Source: Notolepis coatsorum (taxonomy: Eukaryota > Chordata > Actinopteri > Aulopiformes > Paralepididae). From it: a stretch of DNA of 64,000 nucleotides. The position numbers and the translations under genes are program-made. The DNA is taken from positions 82,670,860-82,734,859 of the forward strand of contig OZ020589.1 of the NCBI GenBank assembly GCA_963971535.1. The letters are read 5' to 3'. The notes beneath the pieces are model-generated. The model was not told the origin of the DNA and made no database searches. It saw only the letters and a list, made by a program, of their open reading frames with translations. Shown piece by piece: positions 62,157 through 64,000 of this stretch (the first letter of the stretch is position 1; each line of letters starts with the position of its first letter).

Positions 62157-64000
62157 TCATAGGGTTGTAGGGTCATGGTCATCATCGATTGTGTCTGGGA
62201 GTCGAGGCAGTTCTACGAGCCTTGCCACGGGACGGGTGTAAGTGCGACCCTGGACGAGCACTTCAGCTGCTCGGACCTTGCCGTCGGCACCGGTGATCAC
62301 TTTGCTTACGCGGCCGGCCGGCCACATAGCTCTGGGCAGTGATTGATCAATAATCATGACGACTGTTCCTTCTGTCAAATTGTCTCTCTCCTTTACCCAC
62401 TTCTGGCGGGTCTGTAGAGACGGTAGGTAGTGTTTAATGTCATCCGGTAGATTGGGGGCTCTGCGTAGGCGACCACCCACTCTGATGAGGGTATGAGCGT
62501 CGCTCTCGGGGGCCAGATGAATTAATCTGCTGTCGGATGGGACGGGCTTTCCTCCCTGTAGACAGGCCAATTCATCGGGGAACGAGTCTCTCTGGGCTCG
62601 CTGCAGTAGAAGCAATTCTGCTTCCTCGTAGTTAGCTGCTGACATATCAGCGGGGGACTTGCACTCCGGGTGGTACCGCAGGAATGTTCTTTGTTGTGCA
62701 CTCTCTATGGACGTGCAATCGTCTATGTTAGGGTCGGTGGAGGCTACGGTGCTCAATCCACAGAACACAGACTTCTTATTTTCCACCTCCTCTGGACTTG
62801 CTTCCCTCGGGATAGGCATGGGCCACTGTCCTTCCGGGAGTCTTAGGAATGCGGGGCCGTCACTGTAGACATTGCGACGGGTGAGGTCATCCAGGGGCAT
62901 CCCCCGGGTGATGACGTCAGCTGGGTTCTGTTTTGTATCAACGTAGCGCCACTCTGTTTCTCCGGTTAACTCTTCGGTTAAGTCTTGAATCTCGGTGACT
63001 CTGACTCCCACAAAGACTTTGTACTTGCATGAGTCCGATTTGATCCAGGCGAGTACCGTCGTGGAATCTGACCACAGGATTGTTCTAGACACCGGTATGG
63101 TGAGCTCACGTTGGATGAGCGTGGCTCGGTGCGCTCCGGCTAGGGCTGCGCAGAGCTCTAGACGTGGGATAGATTGTTGCTTGCGTGGGGCTATTCTCGA
63201 GCGGGCGAGGACAAATGCTGTGTAGATCTCTCCCCCCTGGTCTTGGGCCCGCAAGTAGGCTACTGATCCGTATGCGACCTCTGAGGCGTCACTGAAGACG
63301 TGTAAGTCCATTTTACATGTCTCTGGCCTCACCGTGGGTGGGAAGTAGCTTCGGCGCATATTAACGCCTGGGAGTGAGTGGAGCTCCATCTCCCACTCTC
63401 TCCAGGTGGATGCAAGATGTGCGGGAATGGGGTCGTCCCAGCCCTGGTCCTTGTCCCACAATGCTCGTACAATCATTTTTGCCCTGGTGGTGTACGGTAG
63501 AATACATCCTAGCGGGTCATATTGTCGGGCGAGTGTTGTGTACACACTCCGTCTGGTGGTCGGCGCCGCCGCCGGCCTTCCCTGCTCCGTAGTCAGGGGC
63601 TTGTGTCTGTAGTGAAGCGAATCTGTTTTGAATCGCCACACCAATCCCAGGGTCATCTCCTGGGCTTCTCCCGGGATTGTAGCCATCCAGGTCTCGCTGC
63701 TGGCTGCCTTGTCCTCGGAGGAGAGGCTGCGCAGTACTTGCGGATCGCTGCTGGCCCACTGCCTGAGATCAAAGCCGCCTTTGATCAATGAGGCGCGGAG
63801 TTTAATCAGGAGAGCCTCGGCTTCTTCCTGGGTTGAAAGGCTTTGTAGACAGTTGTCTACGTAGAAGCTGTTCTTTACGCTGTGTCGGACCTCTTCGTCC
63901 GCTGCTGGGTCCTCTGCTACATGTTTCTGTAGTGCAAATGTCGCACAGCAGGGGCTGCACGTCGTTCCGAAGGGGAGGACTTCCCATTGGTAGATGGCTG
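62157..64000 (-). CDS. BEL/Pao Pol: RT C-terminal part, peptidase-A17-type region, RNase H, integrase C-terminus
   Basis: One open frame runs from the edge to a stop at 62157. From the edge: YQWEVLPFGTTCSPCCATFA, then SFYVDNCLQSLSTQEEA (BEL-type catalytic box YVDN), FDLRQWASSD, ARQYDPLGCILPYTTRAK, and the RNase H part (HVFSDASEVAYGSVAYLR, RLELCAALAGAHRA, ILWSDSTTVLAWIKS, NPADVITRGMPLDDL). After RVGGRLRRAPNLPDDIKHYL the frame passes directly into PSLQTRQKWVKERDNL and PAGRVSKVITGADGKVRAAE, the C-terminal region that normally follows the integrase core. The HHCC finger and DDE core are therefore missing, in frame. Such a copy cannot integrate by itself. Confidence 0.88.
   Translation of the reverse strand, partial: AIYQWEVLPFGTTCSPCCATFALQKHVAEDPAADEEVRHSVKNSFYVDNCLQSLSTQEEAEALLIKLRASLIKGGFDLRQWASSDPQVLRSLSSEDKAASSETWMATIPGEAQEMTLGLVWRFKTDSLHYRHKPLTTEQGRPAAAPTTRRSVYTTLARQYDPLGCILPYTTRAKMIVRALWDKDQGWDDPIPAHLASTWREWEMELHSLPGVNMRRSYFPPTVRPETCKMDLHVFSDASEVAYGSVAYLRAQDQGGEIYTAFVLARSRIAPRKQQSIPRLELCAALAGAHRATLIQRELTIPVSRTILWSDSTTVLAWIKSDSCKYKVFVGVRVTEIQDLTEELTGETEWRYVDTKQNPADVITRGMPLDDLTRRNVYSDGPAFLRLPEGQWPMPIPREASPEEVENKKSVFCGLSTVASTDPNIDDCTSIESAQQRTFLRYHPECKSPADMSAANYEEAELLLLQRAQRDSFPDELACLQGGKPVPSDSRLIHLAPESDAHTLIRVGGRLRRAPNLPDDIKHYLPSLQTRQKWVKERDNLTEGTVVMIIDQSLPRAMWPAGRVSKVITGADGKVRAAEVLVQGRTYTRPVARLVELPRLPDTIDDDHDPTTL

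Larger units (their letters stand above)
60621..64000 (-). mobile_element. BEL/Pao retrotransposon, 3' part (pol and 3' LTR), integrase-deleted
   Basis: Minus strand: pol enters from the right edge and ends at 62157. A purine-rich tract (AGGGGGTGGC on the minus strand) adjoins the 3' LTR at 62047-60621. The LTR is about 1.43 kb, with the same ends as the other two BEL LTRs but more diverged. It is a separate insertion from the element at 1-2803. Confidence 0.9.

Overview
This window is vertebrate nuclear DNA, almost certainly from a teleost fish. It holds two host genes recognisable from their exons. One is a complete nine-coding-exon ZNF330 (minus strand, 36416 down to 30794). The other is the first coding exon of RNF150 (plus strand, 55171-55624). 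The two are neighbours and divergently transcribed, as I recall for other vertebrates. Nearly everything else is transposable elements, many nested inside one another. There are no bacterial genes, operons or CRISPR arrays.

Layout. 1-2803: 5' end of a minus-strand BEL/Pao retrotransposon (broken gag, tRNA-Tyr primer site, 5' LTR). 2804-5596: copy A of a large unassigned repeat, here called R, with an L2 3' end inside it. 6261-22923: a nest of TTAA-targeting elements built around the centre of a palindromic element. It includes a 10.35-kb element, here called M2, that carries a broken Ulp1/C48-type protease gene whose last two exons are tandemly amplified four times. A Ty3/Gypsy element (17764-21930) sits in a neighbouring TTAA element. 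25003-27296: LINE with a long reverse-transcriptase ORF. 27585-28945: hAT element. 28960-29440: Tc1/mariner relic. 30794-37160: ZNF330, with SINE, hAT and LINE insertions in its introns. 37203-41440: LINE fragments and microsatellites. 41465-54782: a second copy of the LINE, split by R copy B (42343-51441), a tRNA SINE with 16-bp target duplications, and a BEL solo LTR. R copy B itself contains a gag-only LTR element with a SCAN-like capsid, a 5S rRNA-derived sequence and a 66-bp perfect palindrome. 54783-55624: RNF150 5' region and exon 1. 55625-64000: RNF150 intron 1 as far as the window goes, with another LINE copy split by a BED-finger hAT element, and at the end the 3' LTR and pol of a second BEL element whose integrase core is missing.

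Many insertion boundaries were set by comparing filled and empty copies within the window, so target duplications and nesting order are read from sequence. Family names rest on protein motifs and terminal features recognised by eye; no database search was possible. The most unusual object is M2: a TTAA-flanked element with terminal inverted repeats over 1 kb, a protease gene and a recent four-fold internal exon array.
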